A stretch of DNA of 35,319 nucleotides from DASWJZ01 sp038211615. Its GTDB lineage: Bacteria > Pseudomonadota > Alphaproteobacteria > Rhizobiales > Afifellaceae. Every line of letters begins with the position of its first letter. Positions within the stretch are counted from its first letter, which is position 1. The stretch is from assembly GCA_038211615.1 (NCBI GenBank), contig JBBQVL010000047.1, positions 1 to 35,319 on the forward strand. The letters run 5' to 3'. The translations under genes were made by a program, and so were the position numbers. This document shows, piece by piece, positions 1 to 8,234 of this stretch. The notes under the pieces were generated by a model that saw nothing but the letters and a program-made list of their open reading frames with translations, was not told the DNA's origin and did no database searches.

Positions 1-3
1 ATA

Positions 4-2091
4 GTGGCCGACCTTCGCAAACTCCTCGTCGACGGGAAGGAAGTCGAAGTTCCCGCGCACTACACGCTGTTGCAGGCGTGCGAGGAGGCGGGAGCGGAGA
101 TTCCGCGCTTCTGCTTCCATGAGCGGCTATCGATCGCCGGCAATTGCCGCATGTGCCTGGTGGAATTGAAGGGCGCGCCGAAGCCGGTCGCGTCGTGCGC
201 GTGGGGCGTCCGCGATTGCCGGCCAGGGCCGAACGGCGAGCCGCCGGAAGTGCTGACGCGCTCCAAGCTCACCAAGAAGGCGCGCGAGGGGGTGATGGAG
301 TTCCTGCTCATCAACCATCCGCTCGATTGCCCGATCTGCGACCAGGGCGGCGAATGCGACCTGCAGGACCAGGCGATGGCCTACGGCGTCGACTCGTCGC
401 GCTTCCAGGAGAACAAGCGCGCGGTGGAGGACAAGTATATCGGCCCGCTGGTGAAGACGATCATGAACCGCTGCATCCATTGCACGCGGTGCATCCGCTT
501 CTCCACCGAGGTGGCGGGCGTCTCCGAGCTCGGCGCGACCGGTCGCGGCGAGGACATGGAGATCACCACCTACCTCGAACGCGCGATGACTTCCGAGCTG
601 CAGGCAAACGTGGTCGACCTCTGTCCGGTCGGCGCGCTCACCTCCAAGCCCTACGCCTTCAGGGCGCGGCCCTGGGAGCTGACGAAGACCGAGTCGATCG
701 ACGTGATGGATGCGCTCGGCTCCAACATCCGTGTCGATGCGCGGGGCAAGGCGGTGATGCGCATCCTGCCGCGCATGAACGAGGCGGTGAACGAGGAGTG
801 GATTTCGGACAAGACGCGCCACTGCGTCGATGGCCTCGGCGTGCAGCGCCTCGATCAGCCCTACATGCGGGTGATGGGCAAGCTGCATCCGACCACCTGG
901 CATGAAGCCTTCGCCGTGGTCGCCGCGCGCGTTGCGGCGGCCGGCAATCGCGTGGGCGCGATCGCCGGCGATCTCGCGACCGTCGAAGAGATGTTCGCGC
1001 TGAAGCTGCTGATGCAGTCGCTCGGCTCGGCCAGCATCGATTGCCGCCAGGACGGCGCCGCTCTCGATCCCTCGCTTGGGCGCGGCAGCTATCTCTTCAA
1101 CGCGTCCGTGGCGGGAATTGAAACTGCGGACGCGGTGCTCATCGTCGGCTCCAATCCGCGCAAGGAAGCGCCCGTCCTAAACGCCCGCATCCGCAAGCGC
1201 TGGCGGCTCGGGAATCTGCCGGTCGCATTGATCGGCGAGAACGCCGACCTCACCTACGCCTACGAGCATCTCGGAGCGGGGCCGGATTCGCTGTCGCGGC
1301 TGATCGCGGGGGAGGGTGCTTTCTACCAGACGCTGAAGGCCGCCAAGCGCCCGCTCATCATCGTGGGGCAGGGCGCGCTCGTCGGCGAGAACGGACCCGC
1401 GATCCTGTCCGCTGTTGCGAAGCTCGCCGCGGATGTCGGGGCGGTGAGCGAGGAATGGACGGGGCTCTCCATCCTCCACACCGCGGCCTCGCGCGTCGGC
1501 GGGCTAGACATCGGCTTCGTGCCGGGTCCGGGCGGACTTGGAACGGCCGAGATGCTGGCGGGTGGCAAGGACCTCGATGTCCTGTTCCTGCTCGGGGCCG
1601 ATGAGGTCAACGTTCCGGAGGGCGCGTTCGTCGTCTACATCGGCACGCATGGCGATGCCGGCGCGCACCGCGCCGATGTGATCCTGCCGGGCGCAGCCTA
1701 CACCGAAAAATCGGGCACCTGGGTCAATACCGAGGGACGCGTGCAGCTCGGCAACCGCGCCGCGTTCCCGCCCGGGGACGCGCGCGAGGACTGGTCGATC
1801 CTGCGCGCGCTGTCGGGCGTGCTGGGCAAGACCCTGCCGTTCGACAGCCTCGCCCAGCTCCGCGCAGCGCTCTATGCCGCGCATCCGCATATGGCCGGGA
1901 TCGACGCGGTGAAGCGTGGCGAGACGGCCGACTTCGAGAGGCTCGCCGCGCTCGGCGGGACGATCGCCGGCCCGGCCTTCGCCAGCCCGATCCGCGACTT
2001 CTACCTGACCAACCCGATTGCCCGCGCCTCAAAGGTGCTGGCGGAATGCTCCGCCATGCATCTCGGCCCGGCGGCGGAAGCGGCGGAATAG
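4..2091 (+). CDS. nuoG: NADH-quinone oxidoreductase subunit G (complex I)
   Basis: This is the large iron-sulfur subunit of the peripheral arm of complex I, which passes electrons from NADH through a chain of Fe-S clusters towards ubiquinone. An N-terminal ferredoxin-like [2Fe-2S] domain shows Cys37, Cys48, Cys51 and Cys65. It is followed by the His-Cys3 cluster motif (His105, Cys109, Cys112, Cys118, within HPLDCPICDQGGEC) and a [4Fe-4S] site (Cys157, Cys160, Cys163, Cys207). The rest is the degenerate molybdopterin-oxidoreductase-like domain. At 695 residues the length suits alphaproteobacterial NuoG. The start is GTG at position 4; only three bases lie upstream, so an earlier start cannot be excluded, but the N-terminus matches the family. 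nuoH begins 7 bp after the stop. nuoA-F presumably lie just outside the window. Confidence 0.97.
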   Translation: MADLRKLLVDGKEVEVPAHYTLLQACEEAGAEIPRFCFHERLSIAGNCRMCLVELKGAPKPVASCAWGVRDCRPGPNGEPPEVLTRSKLTKKAREGVMEFLLINHPLDCPICDQGGECDLQDQAMAYGVDSSRFQENKRAVEDKYIGPLVKTIMNRCIHCTRCIRFSTEVAGVSELGATGRGEDMEITTYLERAMTSELQANVVDLCPVGALTSKPYAFRARPWELTKTESIDVMDALGSNIRVDARGKAVMRILPRMNEAVNEEWISDKTRHCVDGLGVQRLDQPYMRVMGKLHPTTWHEAFAVVAARVAAAGNRVGAIAGDLATVEEMFALKLLMQSLGSASIDCRQDGAALDPSLGRGSYLFNASVAGIETADAVLIVGSNPRKEAPVLNARIRKRWRLGNLPVALIGENADLTYAYEHLGAGPDSLSRLIAGEGAFYQTLKAAKRPLIIVGQGALVGENGPAILSAVAKLAADVGAVSEEWTGLSILHTAASRVGGLDIGFVPGPGGLGTAEMLAGGKDLDVLFLLGADEVNVPEGAFVVYIGTHGDAGAHRADVILPGAAYTEKSGTWVNTEGRVQLGNRAAFPPGDAREDWSILRALSGVLGKTLPFDSLAQLRAALYAAHPHMAGIDAVKRGETADFERLAALGGTIAGPAFASPIRDFYLTNPIARASKVLAECSAMHLGPAAEAAE

Positions 2092-2098
2092 GCGGGCG

Positions 2099-3175
2099 AT
2101 GAACATCTTCGTCCACGACTATCTGCTCCCCGGCGTGCTCATCGTGATCGAGAGCGCGGTGCTGATGACCGCGCTCCTCATCCTCGTCGCCTATCTGCTG
2201 CTGGCGGACCGCAAGGTCTGGGCGGCGGTGCAGCTGCGACGCGGCCCGAACGTTGTCGGGCCGTGGGGACTCTTCCAGTCCTTCGCGGACCTGCTGAAGT
2301 TCGTGCTGAAGGAGCCGGTCATCCCGGCGCCGGCCAACAAGGCGATCTTCCTGCTCGCGCCGCTCGTCAGCTCGGTGCTGGCGCTTTCCGCCTGGGCCGT
2401 GATCCCGATCTCCGCCGGCTGGGTGATCGCCGACATCAACGTCGGCATCCTCTACGTCTTCGCCATCTCGTCGCTCGAGGTCTACGGCGTGATCATGGGC
2501 GGCTGGGCGTCGAACTCCAAATACGCCTTCCTAGGCGCGCTCCGCTCCGCCGCGCAGATGGTCTCCTACGAAGTCTCCATCGGCTTCGTCATCATCGCGG
2601 TGCTGCTCTGTGTCGGGTCGCTCAACCTCTCCGATATCGTGCTGGCGCAGACCGACGGCCTCGGCACCATGCTCGGCCTGCCGAATACGTTCCTCGACTG
2701 GCACTGGCTGTCGCTCTTTCCCCTCTTCGTGATCTTCTTCATCTCGGGGCTGGCGGAGACGAACCGGCCGCCGTTCGACCTGCCGGAGGCGGAATCGGAG
2801 CTCGTGGCCGGCTTCATGGTCGAGTATTCCTCGACGCCGTACCTGCTCTTCATGCTCGGCGAGTATGTCGCCGTCGTCATGATCTGTGCGCTGACGACGA
2901 TCCTCTTCCTCGGCGGCTGGCTGCCGCCGTTCGCCTTCGCGCCGTTCACCTGGGTGCCGGGCATCATCTGGTTCGTGCTGAAGATCTGCTTCGTGTTCTT
3001 CATGTTCGCGATGGTGAAGGCGATCGTGCCGCGCTACCGCTACGACCAGCTGATGCGGCTCGGCTGGAAGGTGTTCCTGCCCATTTCGCTGGTGCTGATC
3101 GTGATCGTCGCCATTGTGCTGCAGGCGACGGGCTGGGGCGGCGTTCCGGTCGTCCCCGGCGGTGGAGCCTCGTGA
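2099..3175 (+). CDS. nuoH: NADH-quinone oxidoreductase subunit H (complex I)
   Basis: Membrane subunit H forms much of the quinone-binding chamber at the junction of the peripheral and membrane arms. The 358-residue protein is strongly hydrophobic with about eight membrane segments. It carries the conserved loop ETNRPPFDLPEAESELVAGF (near residues 219-238), the acidic motif near the quinone site. An ATG further upstream at 2018 is open in the same frame, but it lies inside nuoG and would add a basic, non-family 27-residue extension, so the start at 2099 is chosen. The stop codon overlaps the nuoI start as TGATG, which indicates translational coupling. Confidence 0.97.
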   Translation: MNIFVHDYLLPGVLIVIESAVLMTALLILVAYLLLADRKVWAAVQLRRGPNVVGPWGLFQSFADLLKFVLKEPVIPAPANKAIFLLAPLVSSVLALSAWAVIPISAGWVIADINVGILYVFAISSLEVYGVIMGGWASNSKYAFLGALRSAAQMVSYEVSIGFVIIAVLLCVGSLNLSDIVLAQTDGLGTMLGLPNTFLDWHWLSLFPLFVIFFISGLAETNRPPFDLPEAESELVAGFMVEYSSTPYLLFMLGEYVAVVMICALTTILFLGGWLPPFAFAPFTWVPGIIWFVLKICFVFFMFAMVKAIVPRYRYDQLMRLGWKVFLPISLVLIVIVAIVLQATGWGGVPVVPGGGAS

Positions 3176-3666
3176 TGGCAAACCTTTCGCAATCCGTAGG
3201 CTCGCTGTTCCTGCGGGAATTCGTCGCCGCGACCTGGCTCGGCATGAAGTATTTCTTCAAGCCGAAGGCGACCCTGAACTATCCGTTCGAGAAGGGGCCG
3301 GTCAGCCCGCGCTTCCGCGGCGAGCATGCGCTCCGCCGCTACCCGAACGGCGAGGAGCGCTGCATTGCCTGCAAGCTGTGCGAGGCGCTCTGCCCGGCGC
3401 AGGCGATCACCATCGAGGCGGGGCCGCGGCGCAACGACGGCACGCGCCGCACGGTGCGCTACGACATCGACATGGTGAAATGCATCTATTGCGGCTTCTG
3501 CCAGGAATCCTGCCCGGTGGACGCCATCGTCGAAGGCCCGAACTTCGAGTTCGCCACGGAGACGCGCGAAGAACTTTATTACGACAAGGACAAGCTGCTG
3601 GCGAACGGCGACCGCTGGGAGCGCGACATCGCCCGCAACATCGCGCTCGACGCGCCGTACCGGTAG
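3175..3666 (+). CDS. nuoI: NADH-quinone oxidoreductase subunit I (complex I)
   Basis: This 8Fe-8S ferredoxin-type subunit carries the electron path towards the terminal cluster next to the quinone site. Two CxxCxxCxxxCP motifs are visible: Cys63/66/69/73 and Cys103/106/109/113. The 163-residue length and the N-terminal stretch ending KATLNYPFEKGP are typical of alphaproteobacterial NuoI. The ATG overlaps the last base of the nuoH stop (TGATG); the same frame is open upstream through nuoH, but that upstream stretch has no family resemblance. nuoJ follows after 6 bp. Confidence 0.97.
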   Translation: MANLSQSVGSLFLREFVAATWLGMKYFFKPKATLNYPFEKGPVSPRFRGEHALRRYPNGEERCIACKLCEALCPAQAITIEAGPRRNDGTRRTVRYDIDMVKCIYCGFCQESCPVDAIVEGPNFEFATETREELYYDKDKLLANGDRWERDIARNIALDAPYR

Positions 3667-3672
3667 GCGTCG

Positions 3673-4296
3673 ATGATCCTCCAGGCCATCTTCTTCTATG
3701 TCTTCGCGGTGGTGACCGTGGCTTCCGCGTTCATGGTGATCGCGGCCAAGAACCCCGTGCATTCGGTGCTCTTCCTGATCCTCGCCTTCTTCAACGCAGC
3801 GGGGCTCTTCATCCTGCTCGGGGCGGAGTTTTTGGCGATGATCCTGGTCGTCGTCTATGTCGGCGCCGTCGCCGTGCTCTTCCTCTTCGTGGTGATGATG
3901 CTCGACGTGGACTTTGCCGAGCTCCGCCAGGGCTTCCTGCAATATTTGCCGATCGGCGGGCTGGTCGGCATGATCCTGCTGGTCGAACTGATCCTGGTCC
4001 TCGGCGGCATGCTTGTCTCGCCGGAAGCAGTCTCCAGCGCGGCATCGCCAACGCCGGCGCTCACGCAGATGTCGAATATCGGCGCCATCGGCGAGCTGCT
4101 CTACACGCGCTACATCTTCTTCTTCCAGATGGCCGGGCTGGTGCTGCTCGTCGCCATGATCGGCGCGATCGTGCTGACGCTCCGCCATAAGGTCGGCGTG
4201 AAGCGGCAGAGCATAGCGCAGCAGGTGGCGCGGACGCCGGCGACGGCGGTCGAGGTGCTCACCAATGTCGAGCCGGGACGGGGGCTTGGCGCATGA
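3673..4296 (+). CDS. nuoJ: NADH-quinone oxidoreductase subunit J (complex I)
   Basis: A small hydrophobic membrane-arm subunit of 207 residues. About five membrane segments can be seen: residues 1-20, the run beginning KNPVHSVLFLILAF, EFLAMILVVVYVGAVAVLFL, the IGGLVGMILLVELILVLGG stretch, and IFFFQMAGLVLLVAMIGAIV. The motif VVYVGAVAVLFLFVVMML is characteristic of NuoJ and contains the flexible pi-bulge helix known from complex I structures. The C-terminal tail of about 35 residues is soluble. The stop overlaps the nuoK start by four bases (ATGA). Confidence 0.96.
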   Translation: MILQAIFFYVFAVVTVASAFMVIAAKNPVHSVLFLILAFFNAAGLFILLGAEFLAMILVVVYVGAVAVLFLFVVMMLDVDFAELRQGFLQYLPIGGLVGMILLVELILVLGGMLVSPEAVSSAASPTPALTQMSNIGAIGELLYTRYIFFFQMAGLVLLVAMIGAIVLTLRHKVGVKRQSIAQQVARTPATAVEVLTNVEPGRGLGA

Positions 4297-4601
4297 TTAT
4301 CGGACTCGGCCATTATCTGACGGTCGCCGCGATCCTCTTCACGCTCGGGGTCTTCGGCATCTTCCTGAACCGCAAGAACGTCATCATCATCCTGATGTCG
4401 GTCGAGCTGATCCTGCTCGCGGTGAACCTCAACCTCGTCGCCTTTTCCTCGTTCCTGCACGACCTGACCGGGCAGATCTTCGCGCTGCTGGTGCTGACGG
4501 TCGCGGCGGCCGAGGCGGCCATCGGGCTCGCCATCCTCGTCACCTTCTACCGCAACCGGGGAACGATCGCGGTCGAGGACATCAACATGATGAAGGGCTG
4601 A
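4293..4601 (+). CDS. nuoK: NADH-quinone oxidoreductase subunit K (complex I)
   Basis: A 102-residue membrane protein with three membrane segments, homologous to MrpC. It belongs to the proton-translocating membrane arm. The motif NVIIILMSVELILLAVNLNLV contains the conserved membrane-embedded glutamate in the second helix, and a second glutamate lies in TVAAAEAAIGLAIL. Length and motifs are canonical. It starts inside the nuoJ stop codon (ATGA overlap). The nuoL start lies 5 bp after its stop, and the purine-rich AAGGG at the end of nuoK serves as the nuoL ribosome-binding site. Confidence 0.97.
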   Translation: MIIGLGHYLTVAAILFTLGVFGIFLNRKNVIIILMSVELILLAVNLNLVAFSSFLHDLTGQIFALLVLTVAAAEAAIGLAILVTFYRNRGTIAVEDINMMKG

Positions 4602-4606
4602 TCCGC

Positions 4607-6694
4607 GTGTATTCGGCAATCGTCTTCCTGCCGCTGCTCGGCGCGATCCTCGCGGGGATCATCGCGATCTTCGGCGCCACCGCGCGGCATCCAGGCGGCG
4701 AGCCCGCGGTCGGCGACGCGCATGCGTCTGGCGGACACGGCGGCCACGAGGTTTCGCACGGCGCAGCGCATGGGCATGAATCCCACCACGAGCCGCATAA
4801 CGGGCATCACGCTCCGGCGCAGGGCTCGCGCCCGGCGGAGCTGATCACCTCGGCGCTGCTCGTCGTCTCCGCGGTCCTCTCCTGGGTGGCATTCTTCCAG
4901 GTGGCGTTCGGGACGGGCGAAGTCTTCACCGTTCCGGTCCTCACGTGGATCCGCTCCGGCTCGCTCGCCGCCGACTGGGCGCTCCGCATCGACACGCTGA
5001 CGGTGGTGATGCTGGTCGTCGTCAATACCGTGTCGGCGCTCGTGCACATCTACTCGATCGGCTACATGGCGCACGATCCGCACCGGCCGCGTTTCTTCGC
5101 CTACCTGTCGCTGTTCACCTTCGCCATGCTGATGCTGGTGACGGCGCAGAACCTTGTGCAGATGTTCTTCGGCTGGGAGGGCGTGGGCCTCGCCTCCTAT
5201 CTCCTGATCGGCTTCTGGTATCACCGGCCTTCGGCCAACGCCGCGGCGATCAAGGCGTTCGTCGTCAACCGCGTCGGCGATTTCGGCTTCGCGCTCGGGA
5301 TATTCGGCGTCTTCTACCTCTTCGCCTCGATTGACCTCGACACGGTCTTCGCCAACGCCAGGTCGGTCGCTGAGAGCAAGGACATCGTTCTCGCCATCTT
5401 CAACCACAATCTGGACGGCGCCGGCGCGATCACCGTCGTCTGCCTGCTCCTCTTCATGGGGGCGATGGGCAAGTCGGCGCAGGTGCCGCTGCACACATGG
5501 CTGCCGGACGCCATGGAAGGCCCGACGCCGGTCTCCGCGCTGATCCATGCCGCGACGATGGTGACGGCCGGCGTCTTCATGGTGGCGCGGCTGTCGCCGA
5601 TCTTCGCACTCTCTCCGACGGCGCTTTCGGTCGTGGTGCTGGTAGGCGCGATCACCGCATTCTTCGCAGCGACGGTCGGCCTTGTGCAGAACGACATCAA
5701 GCGCGTCGTTGCCTATTCGACCTGCTCGCAGCTTGGCTACATGTTCGTGGCGCTCGGTGTCGGCGCCTACCCGGTCGCGATCTTCCACCTCTTCACGCAC
5801 GCTTTCTTCAAGGCGCTGCTTTTCCTCGGCTCCGGCTCTGTCATCCATGCCGTCGCCGACGAGCAGGACATGCGCAGGATGGGCGGGCTCAGGAAAGTCA
5901 TCCCGGTCACCTACGCGATGATGGTGATCGGCACGCTGTCGCTTACCGGTTTTCCGCTCACCGCCGGTTACTTCTCCAAGGATGCGATCATCGAGGCGGC
6001 GCATGCGGCAGGGCCGGGCGTCGCGGTATTCGCGTTCATCCTGCTCGTGCTCGCGGCGGCCTTTACCTCCTTCTATTCGTGGCGGCTGATCTTCATGACC
6101 TTCCACGGCAAGCCGCGCGCGCCGAAGAGCGTGATGGCGCACGCGCATGAGAGCCCGCAGGTCATGCTCGTGCCGCTCTATATTCTGGCGTTCGGGGCGC
6201 TGCTCGCCGGCTGGGTCTTCGCCGGGCATTTCATCGAGGAGGGCGCCGGCGAATTCTGGAAGGCGTCGCTGGTGCTCGAGACGGAGCTGCTCGAGGCGAT
6301 GCACCACACGACCTTCTCGATTGGTGCGCTGCCGACGATCGCGATGCTCCTCGGCTTCGCCGTCGCCTGGCAGTTCTACATCCGCTCGCCGCAGACGCCG
6401 GTGAAGCTCGCCGCGGAACAGCCGGTGCTTTACCGTTTCCTGCTCAACAAGTGGTATTTCGACGAGATCTACGATGCGCTGCTCGTCCGGCCGGCGATGT
6501 GGCTCGGGCGGTTCCTCTGGAAGAAGGGCGACGGCTGGCTGATCGACGGGTTCGGGCCGGACGGCGTCTCGGCGCGGGTCATCGACGTGACGCGGAACGT
6601 CGTCCGCCTGCAGACCGGCTACCTCTACCACTACGCCTTCGCGATGCTCCTCGGCATCGCGCTTATCGTCACCTGGATGATGTTCGCGGGATGA
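4607..6694 (+). CDS. nuoL: NADH-quinone oxidoreductase subunit L (complex I)
   Basis: A large antiporter-like proton-pumping subunit of the membrane arm with 695 residues. Family signatures include FFGWEGVGLASYLLIGFWY, MGKSAQVPLHTWLPDAMEGP and the lysine/histidine helix around LVQNDIKRVVAYSTCSQLGY. The C-terminus carries the long lateral-helix region. The start is GTG at 4607, 5 bp after nuoK and about 9 nt downstream of an AAGGG Shine-Dalgarno. The frame is open further upstream through nuoK but without family similarity. Unusual: between the first and second membrane segments, residues 28-68 hold 12 histidines interspersed with Gly, Ala and Glu, where many relatives have a short loop. Confidence 0.97.
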   Translation: MYSAIVFLPLLGAILAGIIAIFGATARHPGGEPAVGDAHASGGHGGHEVSHGAAHGHESHHEPHNGHHAPAQGSRPAELITSALLVVSAVLSWVAFFQVAFGTGEVFTVPVLTWIRSGSLAADWALRIDTLTVVMLVVVNTVSALVHIYSIGYMAHDPHRPRFFAYLSLFTFAMLMLVTAQNLVQMFFGWEGVGLASYLLIGFWYHRPSANAAAIKAFVVNRVGDFGFALGIFGVFYLFASIDLDTVFANARSVAESKDIVLAIFNHNLDGAGAITVVCLLLFMGAMGKSAQVPLHTWLPDAMEGPTPVSALIHAATMVTAGVFMVARLSPIFALSPTALSVVVLVGAITAFFAATVGLVQNDIKRVVAYSTCSQLGYMFVALGVGAYPVAIFHLFTHAFFKALLFLGSGSVIHAVADEQDMRRMGGLRKVIPVTYAMMVIGTLSLTGFPLTAGYFSKDAIIEAAHAAGPGVAVFAFILLVLAAAFTSFYSWRLIFMTFHGKPRAPKSVMAHAHESPQVMLVPLYILAFGALLAGWVFAGHFIEEGAGEFWKASLVLETELLEAMHHTTFSIGALPTIAMLLGFAVAWQFYIRSPQTPVKLAAEQPVLYRFLLNKWYFDEIYDALLVRPAMWLGRFLWKKGDGWLIDGFGPDGVSARVIDVTRNVVRLQTGYLYHYAFAMLLGIALIVTWMMFAG

Positions 6695-6701
6695 TGCGGC
6701 G

Positions 6702-8234
6702 ATGAACTGGCCCGTCCTCTCCACCATCACCTACCTGCCGCTGGCGGGTGCGGCGATCATCTTCCTGTTCCTGCGCGGCGAGGGACCGGCGGTCCGGCGC
6801 AATATCCTGAACGTGGCGTTCGGCGTGACGCTCGTGACGTTCGTTGTCTCGCTGCTCATCTGGTGGAATTTCGACACCGAGAATCCCGGCTTCCAGTTCG
6901 TCGAGGAAGCACCGTGGACGCCGGGCTTCATGAGCTACCGTATGGGGGTGGACGGCATCTCCATGCTGTTCGTCATCCTCACCACCTTCCTCATGCCGTT
7001 CTGCATCCTGGCGAGCTGGAAGGTCGTGCAGGTGCGGCTGAAGGAATACATCGTCGCCTTCCTGGTGCTGGAGACGCTGATGATCGGCGTCTTCACCGCG
7101 CTCGACATGATCGTCTTCTACGTGTTCTTCGAGGCGGGCCTGATTCCGATGTTCCTCATCATCGGGGTATGGGGCGGGCCGCGGCGCGTCTACGCGGCCT
7201 TCAAGTTCTTCCTCTACACGCTGCTCGGCTCGGTGCTGATGCTGCTCGCCATGATGGCGATGTACTGGCAGGCGGGAACGACCTCGATCCCCGAGCTGCT
7301 GCATCACCAGTTCCCGCCCGCGATGCAGACCTGGCTATGGCTCGCCTTCTTCGCTTCCTTCGCGGTGAAGATGCCGATGTGGCCGGTTCACACCTGGCTC
7401 CCCGACGCCCACGTCGAGGCGCCAACCGCCGGCTCCGTGGTGCTCGCCGCCATCCTCCTGAAGATGGGCGGCTACGGTTTCCTGCGCTTCTCGCTGCCGA
7501 TGTTCCCGCTCGCCAGCGCCGACCTCGGGCCGCTCATCTATGCGCTCTCGATCGTCGCGATCATCTACACCTCGCTCGTCGCGTTGATGCAGGAGGATAT
7601 GAAGAAGCTCATCGCCTATTCCTCGGTGGCGCATATGGGCTTCGTCACGATGGGCATCTTCTCGATGACGGCGCAGGGCGTGCAGGGCGGCATTTTCCAG
7701 ATGCTGTCGCACGGCATCGTGTCGGGCGCGCTCTTCCTCTGCGTCGGCGTGATCTACGACCGCATGCACACGCGCCAGATCGATGCTTATGGCGGGCTGG
7801 TGAACCGCATGCCCTGGTATGCCTTCGCCTTCATGGTGTTCACCATGGCGAATGTCGGGCTCCCGGGCACCTCGGGCTTCGTCGGCGAATTCCTGACGCT
7901 GATCGGCGCCTTCCAGGTGAACACCTGGGTGGCGGTGCTGGCGACGACGGGCGTGATCCTCTCCGCCTGCTATGCGCTCTGGCTCTACCGGAGGGTCGTC
8001 TTCGGCGTGCTCGACAAGCCGAGCCTCGCCGGCATCCTCGATCTCAGCCTGCGGGAAAAGGTGATCCTCGCGCCGCTGATTGCGCTCACCATCTTCTTCG
8101 GGGTCTATCCCGAGCCGATCATGAAAGTGACCGCCGGCTCGGTCGACCTCCTTATCCACAATTACCAGGCGGCGATCGCCGGCGGGCCGGCGACGGCCGC
8201 GCTGGCGTCCGATGCGACGGAAATTCCGCAATGA
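6702..8234 (+). CDS. nuoM: NADH-quinone oxidoreductase subunit M (complex I)
   Basis: The second antiporter-like proton-pumping subunit, 510 residues with about 14 membrane segments. Recognisable motifs are FYVFFEAGLIPMFLIIGVWG (conserved glutamate in helix 5), VKMPMWPVHTWLPDAHVEAP, and EDMKKLIAYSSVAHMGFV with the broken-helix lysines. The ATG lies 7 bp after the nuoL stop with GCGG just upstream. The C-terminal tail, after about residue 490, is a short alanine-rich soluble segment. The stop overlaps the nuoN start codons (ATGATG). Confidence 0.97.
   Translation: MNWPVLSTITYLPLAGAAIIFLFLRGEGPAVRRNILNVAFGVTLVTFVVSLLIWWNFDTENPGFQFVEEAPWTPGFMSYRMGVDGISMLFVILTTFLMPFCILASWKVVQVRLKEYIVAFLVLETLMIGVFTALDMIVFYVFFEAGLIPMFLIIGVWGGPRRVYAAFKFFLYTLLGSVLMLLAMMAMYWQAGTTSIPELLHHQFPPAMQTWLWLAFFASFAVKMPMWPVHTWLPDAHVEAPTAGSVVLAAILLKMGGYGFLRFSLPMFPLASADLGPLIYALSIVAIIYTSLVALMQEDMKKLIAYSSVAHMGFVTMGIFSMTAQGVQGGIFQMLSHGIVSGALFLCVGVIYDRMHTRQIDAYGGLVNRMPWYAFAFMVFTMANVGLPGTSGFVGEFLTLIGAFQVNTWVAVLATTGVILSACYALWLYRRVVFGVLDKPSLAGILDLSLREKVILAPLIALTIFFGVYPEPIMKVTAGSVDLLIHNYQAAIAGGPATAALASDATEIPQ

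Noticed and set aside
2018..2098. Longer start for nuoH at 2018
   Set aside because: The extra 27 residues lie inside nuoG, are basic and unlike NuoH; the ATG at 2099 gives the family N-terminus.
4547..6730. Very long minus-strand open frame opposite nuoL (727 codons), and a similar one opposite dnaE (20455-23460, 1001 codons)
   Set aside because: Both are antisense shadows of high-GC genes: rich in Arg, His, Asp and Glu, without domains, and fully covered by well-recognised genes on the plus strand.
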